Positions 5,044 through 6,248 of a DNA stretch of 6,248 nt are shown piece by piece (within the stretch, counting starts at the first letter, position 1; each line of letters begins with the position of its first letter). The stretch is taken from contig JAEXJH010000256.1 of assembly GCA_023445955.1 (NCBI GenBank), positions 1-6,248 of the forward strand. Direction: 5' to 3'. The DNA is from Pseudomonadota bacterium. Lineage in GTDB: Bacteria; Pseudomonadota; Alphaproteobacteria; Caulobacterales; Caulobacteraceae. The position numbers and the translations under genes were made by a program. Under the pieces are notes generated by a model. That model did no database searches. It saw only the letters and a program-made list of their open reading frames with translations, and had not been told where the DNA came from.

Positions 5044-6248
5044 TCAGCCCGCAGCTTGGCGACGCTGGTCGTCGCGGGCCGATTTCAGCTTTTCGGCCAC
5101 CAGGAACGCCAGTTCCAGCGCCTGCTCACCGTTCAGGCGCGGGTCGCAGTGCGTGTGGTAGCGATCGGCCAGATCGGTCTCCGAAACCGCCCGGGCGCCG
5201 CCCAGGCATTCGGTGACGTTCTGGCCCGTCATTTCCAGGTGCACGCCGCCGGGATGGACGCCCTCGGCTTGGGCGATCTCCACGAAGCTCTTCACTTCGC
5301 CGAGGATGCGGTCGAACGGCCGGGTCTTGTAGCCGGTCGAAGCCTTCAGCGTATTGCCGTGCATCGGGTCGGTGGCCCAGACCACCGAGCGGCCGGCCGA
5401 CTTGGTGGCCCTCATCAGGCGCGGCAGCCGGTCGGCGATCTTGTCCGAACCGAAGCGGCCGTAAAGCGTCAGGCGGCCCGGTTCGTTGTTGGGATTCAGC
5501 ACGTCGATCAGGCGCAGGAGGTCGTCGCCCTCCATGGTCGGGCCGCACTTCAGGCCGATCGGGTTCTTTACGCCCTTCATGAACTCGATGTGCGCGCCGT
5601 CCAGCTGGCGGGTGCGCTCGCCGATCCACAGCAGGTGGGCGCTGGTGTCGTACCAGTCGCCCGAGGTGCTATCGACGCGGGTCATGGCCTCCTCGAAGCC
5701 CAGCAGCAGGGCTTCGTGGCTGGTGAAGAACTCCACCTGGTGCATGCCCGGATGGCTCTGGGGCGTGACACCGATGGCGGCCATGAAGGCCAAGCTCTCG
5801 GTGATCTTGTCCGACAGTTCGCGATAGCGCGCGCCCTGCGGGCTGTCGCCGACGAAGCCCAGGGTCCAGCGGTGGATGTTGTGCAGGTCGGCATAGCCGC
5901 CGCTGGCGAAGGCGCGCAGCAGGTTCAGCGTCGCGGCCGACTGGCCATAGGCCTTCAGCAGGCGGTCCGGATCCGGCACGCGCTCTTCGGACGTGAAGTC
6001 CATGCCGTTGATGATGTCGCCGCGATAGGACGGCAGGGTCTCGTCACCGATCGTCTCGACGGGCTCGGAGCGCGGCTTGGCGAACTGGCCGGCGATGCGG
6101 CCCACCTTCACCACCGGCTTGCCGCCGGCGAAGGTCAGCACCACCGCCATCTGCAGGATCAGACGGAAGGTGTCGCGGATGTTGTCGGCGTGGAATTCCT
6201 TGAAGCTCTCGTCGCAGTCGCCGCCCTGCAGCAGGAAGGCCCGGCCCG
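5044..6248 (-). CDS. Class II 3-deoxy-7-phosphoheptulonate (DAHP) synthase, N-terminus missing
   Basis: Condenses phosphoenolpyruvate with erythrose 4-phosphate to DAHP, the committed step of the cytoplasmic shikimate pathway to Trp, Tyr and Phe. The frame is open to the window edge, so 400 residues are visible and about 55 N-terminal ones are lost, given the usual 450-460. The ATG at 6150 is internal: the sequence before it, [11 protein letters not shown]...SF, is conserved class II sequence containing the first metal-binding Cys (visible residue 11). The other metal ligands are present: His296 in DPMHGNT, Glu338 in HLEMTG, and Asp368 in HCDPRLN. Substrate-binding motifs [20 protein letters not shown] and YGRFGSDK are also intact, so the enzyme should be active. 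It is the plant-like/mycobacterial AroG type, unrelated in sequence to E. coli AroFGH. Gene naming in this lineage varies, so no symbol is given. It shares a strand with the acyl-CoA synthetase but a 135-nt gap separates them, and no functional link is evident. Confidence 0.96.
   Translation of the reverse strand, partial: GRAFLLQGGDCDESFKEFHADNIRDTFRLILQMAVVLTFAGGKPVVKVGRIAGQFAKPRSEPVETIGDETLPSYRGDIINGMDFTSEERVPDPDRLLKAYGQSAATLNLLRAFASGGYADLHNIHRWTLGFVGDSPQGARYRELSDKITESLAFMAAIGVTPQSHPGMHQVEFFTSHEALLLGFEEAMTRVDSTSGDWYDTSAHLLWIGERTRQLDGAHIEFMKGVKNPIGLKCGPTMEGDDLLRLIDVLNPNNEPGRLTLYGRFGSDKIADRLPRLMRATKSAGRSVVWATDPMHGNTLKASTGYKTRPFDRILGEVKSFVEIAQAEGVHPGGVHLEMTGQNVTECLGGARAVSETDLADRYHTHCDPRLNGEQALELAFLVAEKLKSARDDQRRQAAG

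Noticed and set aside
5044..6150. ATG at 6150 as the start of DAHP synthase
   Set aside because: Upstream in-frame sequence encodes the conserved QGGDC metal-ligand region, so this Met is internal and the gene continues past the window.

Overview
The window is high-GC bacterial DNA with tightly packed genes. The gene types and protein sequences suggest an alphaproteobacterium of the Caulobacter/Phenylobacterium group. This is inferred from sequence style (GC-rich third positions, FATP-type acyl-CoA ligase, class II DAHP synthase, Caulobacter-like small regulator cassette) and not from a marker gene. I see no rRNA, tRNA, CRISPR array, insertion sequence or phage gene.

Layout: (1) Bases 2-1344, plus strand: the 3' part of an unrecognised gene, followed 2 nt later by a complete M23 (LytM-type) endopeptidase lipoprotein gene. 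These two look like a cell-envelope pair. (2) Bases 1341-3065, minus strand: a three-gene, translationally coupled cassette. In transcription order it is a six-helix membrane protein, a 100-residue winged-helix regulator started by GTG, and an alpha/beta hydrolase with a full catalytic triad. The hydrolase and the M23 gene converge and share their stop codons in one CTAG. (3) Bases 3066-3117: a 52-nt leader holding an imperfect palindrome and an RNA hairpin that would bury the Shine-Dalgarno sequence of the membrane protein gene. (4) Bases 3118-4908, minus strand: a complete long-chain/very-long-chain acyl-CoA synthetase of the FATP type. (5) Bases 4909-5043: a 135-nt intergenic region with the ribosome-binding site and a weak promoter candidate for the synthetase, and an inverted repeat just after the next gene's stop. 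(6) Bases 5044-6248, minus strand: class II DAHP synthase, the first shikimate-pathway enzyme, missing roughly its first 55 residues at the window edge.

How the genes relate: the M23 lipoprotein and its partner probably act in the periplasm or at the outer membrane. The acyl-CoA synthetase activates fatty acids at the inner membrane. The regulator cassette lies directly downstream on the same strand and could be read through from the synthetase, but its own leader carries enough control signals to suggest separate regulation. DAHP synthase is a housekeeping gene with no evident tie to the others. The part most worth a second look is the 52-nt control region together with the coupled cassette it serves. 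I found no convincing wholly new system.
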